64,000 nucleotides of DNA. It comes from RGIG1681 sp045594425. Lineage in GTDB: Bacteria > Bacillota > Clostridia > Christensenellales > UBA1242. The translations under genes and the position numbers were made by a program. Below the pieces are notes generated by a model, which searched no databases, was not told where the DNA came from, and saw nothing but the letters and a program-made list of their open reading frames with translations. Position 1 is the first letter of the stretch, and each line of letters opens with the position of its first letter. The stretch lies in NCBI GenBank assembly GCA_045594425.1, contig JAZNYK010000013.1, positions 1 through 64,000 of the forward strand, given 5' to 3'. Positions 1-8,914 of this stretch are shown in pieces.

Positions 1-210
1 ACACACTAAAGATATGATTTGTTTTTTGTGTGATACAATAAAAATATAAACAATAAAAGGGCCCATTATATAAAATTGTTTATTTTTGATGCGTGAAGTA
101 ATTTGGATGTAAAATAGATAAAAACGCAATAATTTAAAAAAATATTAAAAATTAATCAATTTTTATGCTTAAAAATAAAATGTTTGCGTTTTTTATTTAA
201 TTTTATAAAA

Positions 211-243
211 AATAAAAAACCAAACCTTGTTAAAGTTTGGTTT
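211..243 (-). terminator. Rho-independent terminator of the ABC exporter operon
   Basis: Inverted repeat AAACCAAAC/GTTTGGTTT (217-225 and 235-243) lies just past the stop codon at 249. Read leftward it is followed by a T-rich tract. Bases 1-210 upstream are very AT-rich and show no gene. Confidence 0.8.
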
Positions 244-248
244 AAAAT

Positions 249-2072
249 TTATGCTTTTGAAGATTCAAATTGGCTGTTATAAAGGTTTGCATAAAAGCCT
301 TTCTTTTTCAAAAGTTCAGCGTGTGTGCCTTGTTCAATAATTTGACCTTTGTTCATAACCAAAATAATATCTGCAGATGTTATTGTTGAAAGTCTGTGGG
401 CTACAACAAAACTTGTTCTTCCCTGCATCATTTTATCAAAAGCCTCTTGAACACTTTTTTCTGTTCTTGTGTCAATATTGCTGGTTGCTTCGTCTAAAAT
501 AAGCATTGGTGGCTTTAACAACATGACTCTTGCAATACAAATAAGTTGTTTTTCACCTTGAGAAAGGTTGCTTCCACCTTCTATAATTTCTGTGTCATAC
601 TTCTTTGGGAGTTTTTCAATATATTCATGGATGCCCGCCAACTTTGCTGCTTCAATAATATCTTCAAGTGGAGCATTTGGGTTTCCGTAAGCAATGTTTT
701 CACGAATAGTTGAGTTAAATAGCCAGGTGTCTTGAAGAACCATTCCATATTTCGCTCTTAAACTGCTTCGTGAAACTTCTTTTATAGGTGTGTCACTAAC
801 TGTGATATAACCTGAATTTACATCATAGAATCTCATTAAAAGATTAATAATTGTTGATTTTCCACAACCTGTTGGACCAACAAACGCAACTTTTTGACCT
901 TGCTTTACAGAAAGGTTTAGGTTTTGAATTAATGTTGTTTTTGGAACGTATGAGAAGTTTACGTTTTTAATTTCAACTTCACCGGTGCAGTTTAAAAGGT
1001 CTGGTTGCATTTCGTCACTAGGTTCGTCTTTTTCTTCTAAAATATTAAACACACGGTTTGCTGCAGCAAATGCTTGTTGAATATCTGAAATTTGTTCGCT
1101 TATGGTAGAAAATGGTTCACCAAATTTGTTTGCGTAAGTTAAAAATGCAGTGATTGTTCCCACAAGCATGGTTCCTTTTAATGCAAAAACGCAACCAAAT
1201 AAACCAACGGAACCATAAACAAGACCATTTATAAATCTTGTGGTTGGGTTTGTTAATGTGCTATAAAACACAGATTTTGTTGATGTTTTGTTAAAGTTTG
1301 AATTTATCTTTTTGAAGTTTTCAATTGATTTATCTTCGTGATTAAATGCTTTTACAATTCTTTCCCCACCGATGTACTCTTCTAAATAACCAGAGATGTC
1401 ACCCTGAAGGTCAACTTCTTTTTTAACATATTTCTTTGATTTTTTAACAATAATATAAGTTAAAATTAAACTTACCGGTGTTAAAAGAATAATGATTAAT
1501 GAAAGTCTAATGTCAAGCATAAGCATTGCTATCAAGGTTCCGATAATTGAAGTTAAGCCTGAAAGAGCGGCTGCAAAACTTTCAAGGAAGCCGTCTGTCA
1601 TGATGTCTATATCATTAATCATTCTTGAAATAAGGTCACCATGAGAAGATGTGTCAATAAAACTAATTGGAACGTTTTGGAATTTTTTAAACAAAAGGTC
1701 TCTTATTCTAAAAGTTCCTTTATAGTTAAATTTTGCCAGACACACTTGTTGCAAAAATTTGGTTAAGCCTGAAACAACAACAAGAACAACAAGGATTAAA
1801 ATGTTTTTATAAAGAGCATTAAAGTTAACATTTCCCTTGCCTATAATGCAGTCAATGCTAAAGCCTATATAAATAGGCATTAATGTTGCGCTTATGGTGT
1901 TTATGATATCCATTAATATAGCGATATAGAAATACCATCTATATTCTCTTGAATAATAAAACACCTTTTTTAAAATGTTTATTGCGCCTTTTTTGTTTTG
2001 ATATTTTTGTTTTGCTTTTTTTGTTTGATTGTCACGCATATCACTAGAAGACAATCTTTTATAATCATTCAT
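249..2072 (-). CDS. ABC exporter subunit, canonical half (ATP-binding/permease)
   Basis: 607-residue half-transporter of the multidrug/lipid exporter type. An N-terminal membrane domain of about six spans (residues ~40-330) is followed by a nucleotide-binding domain with Walker A GPTGCGKST, signature LSQGEKQ, and Walker B LILDEATS with the catalytic Glu intact. It starts on the shared base of a TAATG overlap with the upstream subunit, so the two are translationally coupled. The pair resembles heterodimeric exporters (BmrCD/LmrCD type), and this subunit carries the complete catalytic site. Substrate unknown. Confidence 0.9.
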   Translation of the reverse strand: MNDYKRLSSSDMRDNQTKKAKQKYQNKKGAINILKKVFYYSREYRWYFYIAILMDIINTISATLMPIYIGFSIDCIIGKGNVNFNALYKNILILVVLVVVSGLTKFLQQVCLAKFNYKGTFRIRDLLFKKFQNVPISFIDTSSHGDLISRMINDIDIMTDGFLESFAAALSGLTSIIGTLIAMLMLDIRLSLIIILLTPVSLILTYIIVKKSKKYVKKEVDLQGDISGYLEEYIGGERIVKAFNHEDKSIENFKKINSNFNKTSTKSVFYSTLTNPTTRFINGLVYGSVGLFGCVFALKGTMLVGTITAFLTYANKFGEPFSTISEQISDIQQAFAAANRVFNILEEKDEPSDEMQPDLLNCTGEVEIKNVNFSYVPKTTLIQNLNLSVKQGQKVAFVGPTGCGKSTIINLLMRFYDVNSGYITVSDTPIKEVSRSSLRAKYGMVLQDTWLFNSTIRENIAYGNPNAPLEDIIEAAKLAGIHEYIEKLPKKYDTEIIEGGSNLSQGEKQLICIARVMLLKPPMLILDEATSNIDTRTEKSVQEAFDKMMQGRTSFVVAHRLSTITSADIILVMNKGQIIEQGTHAELLKKKGFYANLYNSQFESSKA

Positions 2073-3823
2073 TATTTTGTCTCCTTTTTATTTTGTGAAT
2101 AGTGAATTTCTTGATAAAGTGAACACCTTTCAAGAAGTTCGGCGTGATTGCCGATGTCAACAATGTTACCATTGTTTATAACAATAATTTTGTTTGCATC
2201 TCTAATTGAGTTTGTTCGTTGAGTTACAATAAATGTGGTTGCGTCCTCAAGTGATGTTCTGATTGCCTTTCTGAGTTTAGCGTCAGTTGCAAAGTCGAGT
2301 GCACTTGAAGCGTCATCCAAAATAATGATATGAGGGTTTCCAACAAGCGCTCTTGCAATGGTGAGTCTTTGACGTTGACCACCTGAAAAGTTTGTTCCCC
2401 CACGATTAACTTTGTGTTCTAAAAAGTCTGGATAATCTTTAACAAAGTCATAGGCTTGAGCAACTTTTAATGCTTTGATAATTTCCTCATCAGAAGCATC
2501 TGGTTTGCGCCAGCACATATTAGACCTGATTGTTCCTTCAAACAATGTTGGGTTTTGTGGAACAAGACCAATAATATTTCGAAGGTCTTCAACACGATAT
2601 TTCTTTATATTGATGTCGTTAATCAAAACTTCACCAGAAGAAACATCATAAAACCTTGGTATAAGGTTAACTATTGAACTTTTTCCACTGCCCGTTCCCC
2701 CAATGATACCAATAATTTCACCAGGATTTGCGACAATTGAAAGGCCGGATACAGCATTTTTTACATTTGAGTATGAAAAGTTAACATCTTTAAATTCAAC
2801 TTTTCCAAGGTTAACATCGTCAAAATCAATTTTTGTTGGGTTTGAAGGGTCTTTGATTGAATTTTTAACAGCAAAGAGTTCGTTAATTCTGTCACTTGAA
2901 GCATTCATTCTTGTTACAATTGTGATAAGGTTTGCAACAACAACAATAGATGTTGATATGATGCTGAAGTAATCAATGAAAGCAATAAGTTTACCTTGAG
3001 TTAAGCCACCAACATTAACCTCTACCCCGCCAAAATAAAATAGAACGATAATTGCAAAGTTTACTATAATTGAAATAAGCGGTGTTAGCAAACTGTTCCA
3101 AACACCATGTTTGATTTGTGAGTTAATTAAATTATAATTTGAATTTCTAAATTTTTCAGTTTCATGAGCCTGTTTGTTAAATGCTCTAACAACCCTAACC
3201 CCTGTAAGGTTTTCACGAGTGATGTCGGTTGTTTTGTCTAGTTTGTGTTTGATTTCTAAAAGCAAAGGTTTTAACTTTTTCATTATCCACCAAACAACTA
3301 AAATTAAAATAGGAATAATTACAACAAAAATTAAACTTAATTTCAAATTAATAAATAATGATAAAATCAAAGAACCAATAATAAGACAAGGTGCTCTCAT
3401 AACCACACGAAGTGTTGCGCCAATGCCGTTTTGAATATTTCTAACGTCATTAACAGAACGGTTTAAAAGAGTTGTTGTTGTAAACTTGTCTAGTTCCGCG
3501 TGTGAAAGTTCGTTGATGTGTTCAAATATATCATTTCTGATATCTTTGCCAACACCCATTGATGCAATTGCAGCACATTTTTGACCAAGAATAGCAAATA
3601 TAATTCCGAGTATATTTAAAACAAGAATAACAACACCATTAACAATAATGTATCTTGTGTCGTTATTTTTAATGCCAACATCAATAATATTTGCCATGAT
3701 AAATGGAATAAATAGTTCAGTTAAGGTTTCAAGGCATTTGAAAAAAGGTCCAAAAAAGGCCTGTAATTTATAGTTTTTTAAATAACCAAAATATGAAAAT
3801 TCTTTTTTCTTTTTATTTTTCAT
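2072..3823 (-). CDS. ABC exporter subunit, degenerate-site half (ATP-binding/permease)
   Basis: 583-residue partner of the next gene. An N-terminal membrane domain is followed by a nucleotide-binding domain with Walker A GGTGSGKSS and a perfect signature FSGGQRQR. Walker B is IIILDDASS: Asp replaces the catalytic Glu. One degenerate and one canonical site is the known arrangement of heterodimeric ABC exporters, so this reads as a functional asymmetric pair rather than decay. First gene of a two-gene leftward operon, divergent from the glycosyltransferase at 3940. Confidence 0.9.
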   Translation of the reverse strand: MKNKKKKEFSYFGYLKNYKLQAFFGPFFKCLETLTELFIPFIMANIIDVGIKNNDTRYIIVNGVVILVLNILGIIFAILGQKCAAIASMGVGKDIRNDIFEHINELSHAELDKFTTTTLLNRSVNDVRNIQNGIGATLRVVMRAPCLIIGSLILSLFINLKLSLIFVVIIPILILVVWWIMKKLKPLLLEIKHKLDKTTDITRENLTGVRVVRAFNKQAHETEKFRNSNYNLINSQIKHGVWNSLLTPLISIIVNFAIIVLFYFGGVEVNVGGLTQGKLIAFIDYFSIISTSIVVVANLITIVTRMNASSDRINELFAVKNSIKDPSNPTKIDFDDVNLGKVEFKDVNFSYSNVKNAVSGLSIVANPGEIIGIIGGTGSGKSSIVNLIPRFYDVSSGEVLINDINIKKYRVEDLRNIIGLVPQNPTLFEGTIRSNMCWRKPDASDEEIIKALKVAQAYDFVKDYPDFLEHKVNRGGTNFSGGQRQRLTIARALVGNPHIIILDDASSALDFATDAKLRKAIRTSLEDATTFIVTQRTNSIRDANKIIVINNGNIVDIGNHAELLERCSLYQEIHYSQNKKETK

Positions 3824-3939
3824 TGTTAACCCAAACCATTGATAATTTTTGTAATTTATGTATAATTATACATAGTATAACAAAATAATTATAGAATAAA
3901 TAACAGTTTCAGTCAAACAAAAAGGAGCGAGAAGTTTCC

Positions 3940-5490
3940 ATGAAAAATAAAGATTTTGACAAGGGGTTGGACCTTTTTACATTTTTGCAAAACAATGATT
4001 TTAATTTTTCATTTAATGCCGATTTATATGAGTCTTTAAGAGATAAAAACACTGTTAAAGTTAACAAAAAAGCAATTAAAGACGAAATTAAAATTAATGA
4101 AAATATAAGAAAAAACCAAGAAAAAATCTTGGAAAAACAACTCTCAAACGACAAAGTTGCTAAAAACATTGTGCTTGCACGAGAGGAAATTAATAGAAAA
4201 GCAAAAAAGGTTGAAAAGGGAAACTCAAAAAGAATTAGAAAAGCAAATGACCAATTGCTTTTAGATGATTTGGAAGAAAAAGAAATTTATTTAACAATTG
4301 ACAAGTTTAACACAAATGGCAAAAAAACCGTTGCATATTTTATTGATTCGTTTTTGCCTGTTATTGATGGTGTTGTGTCCGTGCTTGAAAACTATGCAAC
4401 ACAAATGCAAAAATATTATAACGTTGTTATATGTGCTCCAAAACACAGACAAACTTGTTATAAAACAGATAAATATTTTCTTCTTCAATCAGACTCAATG
4501 TTTGTAAAAAAACAGGGATATGATTTAGGTTTTCCTCAATTTGACCCAGTGTTCCAAAAATATATATCATTATTAAAAATTGATATTGTTCACGTTCAAT
4601 CTCCATTTAATATGGGTAACTTTGGTGTAATGCTTGCTAAAAAAAGAAAAATACCATGTCTTGCAACATTCCATAGTCAATTTAAACAAAATTTTTATAA
4701 TGCTGTTAAAAATGAAACAATTTCACAGTGGCTTACTAAAATTTTGATGTTTGTTTATCAAAGGTCAACAGTTGCAGTAACTATGAATAGTTTTGCAAGA
4801 AATATTATGAAAGAATATGGTTTAAAAAAACACGTTGAAATTGTTCCTAATGCGACCAATCTTGTCAGAAAAGAATTTGATGCCGATTATGAAAATAAAA
4901 TTTTAAAAAGACACGGAATTGATAAAAACAAATTTAATATTATTTTTATTGGAAGATTTGTTGAAGTTAAAAATGTTTATTTTATTTTAGATTGTTTAAA
5001 AGAATTGTTTAAGATAAATAAAGACTTTAACTTTATCTTTTTGGGATATGGACCAGAACAATCAAAGATGCAAAAAATTGTTAGAGAAAGTGGTATGGAA
5101 AACCATATAAAATTTACAGGCAAGATTGACGATGTTGATGAAAAAGCGGTTATTATTAAAAACTCAACACTTTTATTCTTTCCGTCAGTTTATGATACAG
5201 ATGGAATTGTTAAGATTGAATGTGCTTGTTATGATGTTCCAACACTTTGTATTGAAAACACAGGCGTGTCTTCAAATATGAAAGATGACCACAATGGTTT
5301 TATTGAAAAATATGACAAAAAAGCCTTTGTAAAAAGGCTTGATAGTCTAATCAAAAATGTAGATTTTGTTAAAAAAGTTGGCAAAAACGCCAATTTAGAC
5401 TTGTATATCACATGGGAAGGGACTTGTGAGATTTTGAAAGATTTGTATGAAAAAACATTAAAAACTCATTATCTTAAAAAATCCAAGTAA
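3940..5490 (+). CDS. Glycosyltransferase family 4 with charged N-terminal extension
   Basis: 516 residues. The GT4 (GT-B fold) part starts near residue 128 (KKTVAYFIDSFLPVIDG) and resembles diacylglycerol glucosyl/mannosyl-transferases such as MgtA/DgdA. The C-terminal nucleotide-sugar half has IIFIGRFVEVKN and the acidic region ending IVKIECACYDVP, corresponding to the usual EX7E segment. The first ~125 residues are Lys/Glu-rich, probably coiled coil, and not part of the usual domain. AAAGGAG lies 12 bases before the ATG. The last 33 bp overlap the convergent gene at 5458. Probably transfers sugar to a lipid or wall acceptor at the inner membrane face. Confidence 0.82.
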   Translation: MKNKDFDKGLDLFTFLQNNDFNFSFNADLYESLRDKNTVKVNKKAIKDEIKINENIRKNQEKILEKQLSNDKVAKNIVLAREEINRKAKKVEKGNSKRIRKANDQLLLDDLEEKEIYLTIDKFNTNGKKTVAYFIDSFLPVIDGVVSVLENYATQMQKYYNVVICAPKHRQTCYKTDKYFLLQSDSMFVKKQGYDLGFPQFDPVFQKYISLLKIDIVHVQSPFNMGNFGVMLAKKRKIPCLATFHSQFKQNFYNAVKNETISQWLTKILMFVYQRSTVAVTMNSFARNIMKEYGLKKHVEIVPNATNLVRKEFDADYENKILKRHGIDKNKFNIIFIGRFVEVKNVYFILDCLKELFKINKDFNFIFLGYGPEQSKMQKIVRESGMENHIKFTGKIDDVDEKAVIIKNSTLLFFPSVYDTDGIVKIECACYDVPTLCIENTGVSSNMKDDHNGFIEKYDKKAFVKRLDSLIKNVDFVKKVGKNANLDLYITWEGTCEILKDLYEKTLKTHYLKKSK

Positions 5491-5991
5491 AATAAAAATA
5501 AAACCACTTAAAAATGATAAGTTAAATTTGGTTTTTGAACCGAGTTTTCTAAAAAAGTAATTTCCGCAAAAAATAGCAATAAAATTAGTAAAAAAATAAA
5601 AAATAATGCAAAATGCAAAAAAATTTTCAGAAAATCCACTAAGTAGTGCGGAGAAAAAAGCATCTGCAGAAATGGCAAAACACTCCAGAAGGAACTTTTT
5701 TAAGGTGAAGGTTTCTTGAAGGGGTGTTTTTGTTTTGTCTTTTTTGGGGAGCAAAAATGTGATGCCTAGAACAATTAAGATAATGCCGTTTATTGTTTCA
5801 CAAGTTCGTTCATTAAAATATTGATATATATATTTAGAAAAGGAAAGTGGTATTAGAAAAATTATTGTAGAAAGAATTGATATGCTTAAAATATATAAAA
5901 ATTTTAGTTTAATTTTTTTTACACCATAAGAAATCCCGTATGAAAGGGCGTCAATATTTAGGCAGAGTATGAGCAGGGCAAATGAAAACAT
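5458..5991 (-). CDS. YtaF/MntP-like integral membrane protein
   Basis: 177 residues, about six membrane spans. The LNIDALSYGISYGVKKIKL start and a second AISADAFFSALLSG repeat match the internal duplication of the MntP (Mn efflux)/YtaF (sporulation membrane protein) superfamily, with an Asp in each repeat. The N-terminal wording is closer to YtaF than MntP. The 3' end overlaps the convergent glycosyltransferase gene, and no terminator is seen between them. Confidence 0.72.
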   Translation of the reverse strand: MFSFALLILCLNIDALSYGISYGVKKIKLKFLYILSISILSTIIFLIPLSFSKYIYQYFNERTCETINGIILIVLGITFLLPKKDKTKTPLQETFTLKKFLLECFAISADAFFSALLSGFSENFFAFCIIFYFFTNFIAIFCGNYFFRKLGSKTKFNLSFLSGFIFILLGFFKIMSF

Positions 5992-6033
5992 ATTTTATTA
6001 TATGAACTATGTTAATTTTTTGTTTTAGATTTG

Positions 6034-6062
6034 TTGGCTTTTTAATAAAAATATATTATAAT
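6034..6062 (+). promoter_or_regulatory. parAB promoter
   Basis: TTGGCT (6034-6039), 17-bp spacer, TATAAT (6057-6062). The predicted RNA start near 6069 lies inside the longer open frame that begins at 6009 and so favours the ATG at 6093. Confidence 0.65.
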
Positions 6063-6092
6063 TATAGTTGCAATAATATAATAGGGGAAATT

Positions 6093-6878
6093 ATGAGTAG
6101 AATTATTTCATTTGCTAATCAAAAAGGTGGTGTAGGAAAGACCACCACTTGCGTTAATATGGCTACTTTTATGGCTTTAATGGGAAAAAAGGTTCTTTTG
6201 ATAGACCTTGACCCTCAAGGAAACGCCACAACAAATTTAGGTTTCTCTAAAGATGGTAAATTTAATTCAATTTACCAAGTTATGGCTGAAGAAAAAAACA
6301 TTGAAGATGCTATTTATGAAACAAAAATAAAAAACTTATCGATAATTCCATCAAATATTCATCTTGCTGGTGTTGAAGTTGAACTTGTTTATATGAATTC
6401 TAGAGAATTTGTGATTAAAAAGATATTAGATAAAGTAAAAGATAGTTATGATTATATAACAATTGATTGTCCGCCATCTTTGGGGTTAATTACAATTAAC
6501 TCTTTTACTGCTTCAGATGCTGTTATTATTCCTATTCAATGCGAATTTTTTGCTCTTGAAGGTTTGAGTCAGTTGATGAACACTATTAGACTTGTTAAAA
6601 AGAAATTAAATGCCGAAATTGCAATTGATGGTGTTGTTTTAACAATGTGCACTGCAAGAAATAATTTAGGAAAGCAAGTTGCTGAAGAAATTAATAAATT
6701 TTTTGCTGATACTGTGTTTAAAACCACGATTCCAAGAAATGTAAGGCTTGCAGAATCTCCAAGTTATGGTGAACCAATTTATGTTTATGATAAGAGTTGT
6801 TTGGGTTCAAAGGCTTATAAAGCGTTAACCGAAGAGTATTTTGATAGAAATAAAGTTAAATATGTTAAATTAGGATAA
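6093..6878 (+). CDS. parA: Chromosome-partitioning ATPase ParA/Soj
   Basis: 261 residues. Deviant Walker A KGGVGKTT at residues 11-18, DLDPQGN (Walker A'), and Walker B YITIDCPPSLG. ParA dimers bind DNA non-specifically, and ParB-parS complexes stimulate their ATPase during origin segregation. I start at 6093 (AGGGGAAA just upstream) rather than 6009, because the 28 extra residues precede the conserved N-terminus and overlap the promoter. Followed after 10 bp by parB, with a parS cluster behind it. Confidence 0.95.
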   Translation: MSRIISFANQKGGVGKTTTCVNMATFMALMGKKVLLIDLDPQGNATTNLGFSKDGKFNSIYQVMAEEKNIEDAIYETKIKNLSIIPSNIHLAGVEVELVYMNSREFVIKKILDKVKDSYDYITIDCPPSLGLITINSFTASDAVIIPIQCEFFALEGLSQLMNTIRLVKKKLNAEIAIDGVVLTMCTARNNLGKQVAEEINKFFADTVFKTTIPRNVRLAESPSYGEPIYVYDKSCLGSKAYKALTEEYFDRNKVKYVKLG

Positions 6879-6888
6879 GGAGAGTTGT

Positions 6889-7767
6889 ATGAAAAGAGGA
6901 CTTGGAAGAGGGCTTGATTCGTTATTTGGTGAATTTGAAGACGAATCAAGTGAAGTAAAGAAAGAAGTTGAAGTTAAAGTTGAACAAGTTGTTGTAAATG
7001 AGCCTAAAGAGATTGAAATTGGTTTAATTGATAGAAACCCAGACCAGCCACGTAAAATTTTTGATGAAGAGGCACTTGCTGAACTATCTAGTTCTATTAA
7101 AAACTATGGTGTTATTCAACCTATTATTGTCCGTGAGGATAATGGAAGATATATTATTATTGCTGGTGAACGTAGATGGAGGGCTTCAAGACTTGCTGGT
7201 TTAAAAACAATTCCTTGTATTATTAAAGATTATACAGAACAAGAAATTAGCGAAATTGCTATTATTGAAAACTTGCAAAGAGAAGATTTAAACCCAATTG
7301 AATCTGCAAAGGCGATTAAAAGCCTTATCCAACAATACAATCTCACACAAGATGAAGTTGCTGATAAAATTGGAAAGAGTAGACCTGCTGTTGCAAACAC
7401 ATTAAGACTTTTGCTTTTGCCAGAATCAATTATTACACTTGTTGAGTCAAACAAATTAACTGCGGGACACGCAAGAGCACTTCTTGCTATTGATGACCCA
7501 TTAAAACAAAAACAACTTGCAATTCAAATAGTTGAACAAGGGTTAACCGTTAGAGATGTTGAAAATATTATAAAACACTTAAATAAACCAAAATTAGAAA
7601 AAGTTGTAAAAGAAAAGAGTTTGGAACTTAAAGATTTTGAAGATAGAATTAAAAGAGTGTTTTCTACCAAGGTTCAAATTAAAGGAAATGAAAAGAAAGG
7701 TAAAATTGTTATTGATTACTATTCAAAAGACGATTTAGATAGAATATACGATATTTTAAACAGATAA
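6889..7767 (+). CDS. parB: Chromosome-partitioning protein ParB/Spo0J
   Basis: 292 residues. Begins KRGLGRGLDSLFGE, the N-terminal ParA-stimulating motif. The CTPase/ParB domain has GERRWRAS and ENLQREDLNPIESA, followed by a helix-turn-helix (TQDEVADKIGKSRPAVANTLRLL) and a C-terminal dimerisation domain. AAGGAGAG ribosome site. It should load at the many parS palindromes immediately downstream. Confidence 0.95.
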   Translation: MKRGLGRGLDSLFGEFEDESSEVKKEVEVKVEQVVVNEPKEIEIGLIDRNPDQPRKIFDEEALAELSSSIKNYGVIQPIIVREDNGRYIIIAGERRWRASRLAGLKTIPCIIKDYTEQEISEIAIIENLQREDLNPIESAKAIKSLIQQYNLTQDEVADKIGKSRPAVANTLRLLLLPESIITLVESNKLTAGHARALLAIDDPLKQKQLAIQIVEQGLTVRDVENIIKHLNKPKLEKVVKEKSLELKDFEDRIKRVFSTKVQIKGNEKKGKIVIDYYSKDDLDRIYDILNR

Positions 7768-7773
7768 TATCTA

Positions 7774-7798
7774 GGATGTGTTTATCACATCCTTTTTT
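7774..7798 (+). terminator. parAB terminator
   Basis: Stem GGATGTG/CACATCC with loop TTTAT, then six T. The T tract runs into the first parS site. Confidence 0.85.
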
Positions 7799-7891
7799 GT
7801 TTCACGTGGAACGTAATGTCTTTATTTTAGATATATATGTTTCATGTGAAACAATGAAAAAAATAATTTAAAGGGTTTTATTTGAAATATG

Positions 7892-7948
7892 GGTGCCATT
7901 TGATAATATAAGATGTTTCATGTGAAACGTGTGGTGCCATTTTGATAA
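7892..7948 (+). repeat. Direct repeat GGTGCCATT(T)TGATAA between parS sites
   Basis: GGTGCCATTTGATAA at 7892-7906 and GGTGCCATTTTGATAA at 7933-7948, each followed within about 10 bp by a parS palindrome (7914 and 7956). Seen directly; function unknown. Probably a local duplication of a 42-bp unit that includes the parS site. Confidence 0.6.
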
Positions 7949-8555
7949 CATTAAATGTTTCACATGAAACGAGGATAGTTAAGAAGGTTTTGTGATGTAT
8001 TGATAGTGAGTTGATGATTAATAACATATAACAATAACATATTTAAAACAGGAAAGATGTTTCACATGAAACATCTTTTTATTATATTATTAATTTTTAA
8101 ACATACTTAATATCTGAATTCATCAACGTTTCATGTGAAACAGTTTATTTTTAATATTAAAAGATAAATAATATATGTTTCATGTGAAACCTTGGGTTTT
8201 TAACGCTTAAAAAGAGGTTGTTATGTAATATAAAGGTATTATATTTTCAAAGTGTGTGATTATTTATCACAACAGGTTATGTTTAATAAAGAATGATGTT
8301 TCAGGTGAAACAATAATTAAACAATACTATTTGTTATTTGTAATAATAAAAACATTAATTATGATATATAAAAAATAAATAAAAAATCAACATAAAATAT
8401 AAAAATAATATTCAAAAAATGTTTCACATGAAACATGGAATGGTATTGGTGTAGAAAAGAGATTATTTGGAGCATTTACCGCAAAATAGAATTTAATTAA
8501 GTGAAAAAATATATTAAAAATAAGCAAATAATAAGAAAATAATATTTTTAAATAC

Positions 8556-8588
8556 CACGTAAACCCTGATTTTATCAGCATTTACGTG
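8556..8588. repeat. Palindrome copy 1 (CTGA-TTTTA-TCAG core)
   Basis: Inverted repeat CACGTAAA-cc-CTGA-ttttA-TCAG-ca-TTTACGTG inside the parS region. A related palindrome with the same spacing is at 12784-12812, so this is a recurring intergenic element. Confidence 0.55.
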
Positions 8589-8887
8589 AGATAGGGTGTT
8601 TTTATATATTTGTTAAACATAATGCTTGTTTTGCGAATTTTTGTGTAAAGAAATATTTGATAGATTAAATAAAAAACAATAATTAATGAGGGTTTGGTGG
8701 GGGTTATAATGGTGTTTTTAGATAGGGGTTGATAAATAGATGTTTCACATGAAACGCTTGTAGGTTGAATGATTTTATATAAAGAATAATAAATATAAAT
8801 AATAAAAAGATATAGGTTAATAATTGAAAAGGACACAAATAAAAAGTGTTTCATGTGAAACACTGGGGTAAAAATAAAAAGCAATAT

Positions 8888-8914
8888 AAAAGACCACTGC
8901 AAAGTGGTCTTTTT
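8888..8914 (-). terminator. Terminator of the CvpA-family gene (bidirectional shape)
   Basis: AGACCACT/AGTGGTCT (8891-8898 and 8903-8910) with loop GCAA, immediately after the leftward stop codon at 8915. A and T tracts lie on both sides. Confidence 0.8.

Larger units (their letters stand above)
7798..8862. repeat. Cluster of 11 parS sites in about 1.1 kb of non-coding DNA
   Basis: Eleven 16-bp palindromes of the parS type (TGTTTCACGTGAAACA and close variants) at 7798-7813, 7838-7853, 7914-7929, 7956-7971, 8058-8073, 8127-8142, 8176-8191, 8297-8312, 8420-8435, 8741-8756 and 8847-8862. Eight of the eleven centres are CATG (TTTCATGTGAAA or TTTCACATGAAA forms); the first has CACGTGG and 8297 has CAGGTG. 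The stretch 7768-8914 has no supportable gene; the two open frames across it are built from translated parS sites. ParB spreading from such a cluster normally marks the origin-proximal region. Confidence 0.93.

Noticed and set aside
2072..3823. Asp in Walker B as a sign of gene decay
   Set aside because: A degenerate site in one half is normal for heterodimeric ABC exporters and the partner is adjacent.
7798..8862. Possible CRISPR array
   Set aside because: The repeats are 16-bp palindromes with irregular spacing (26 to 305 bp gaps) and match parS; no cas genes.
8387..8902. Two leftward open frames of 64 and 106 codons in the parS region
   Set aside because: Their sequences contain translated parS palindromes, lack ribosome sites and have no recognisable domain.
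7768..8914. Replication origin with DnaA boxes
   Set aside because: TTATCACA-like strings occur, but no TTATNCACA cluster or dnaA gene was found; only origin proximity is inferred.
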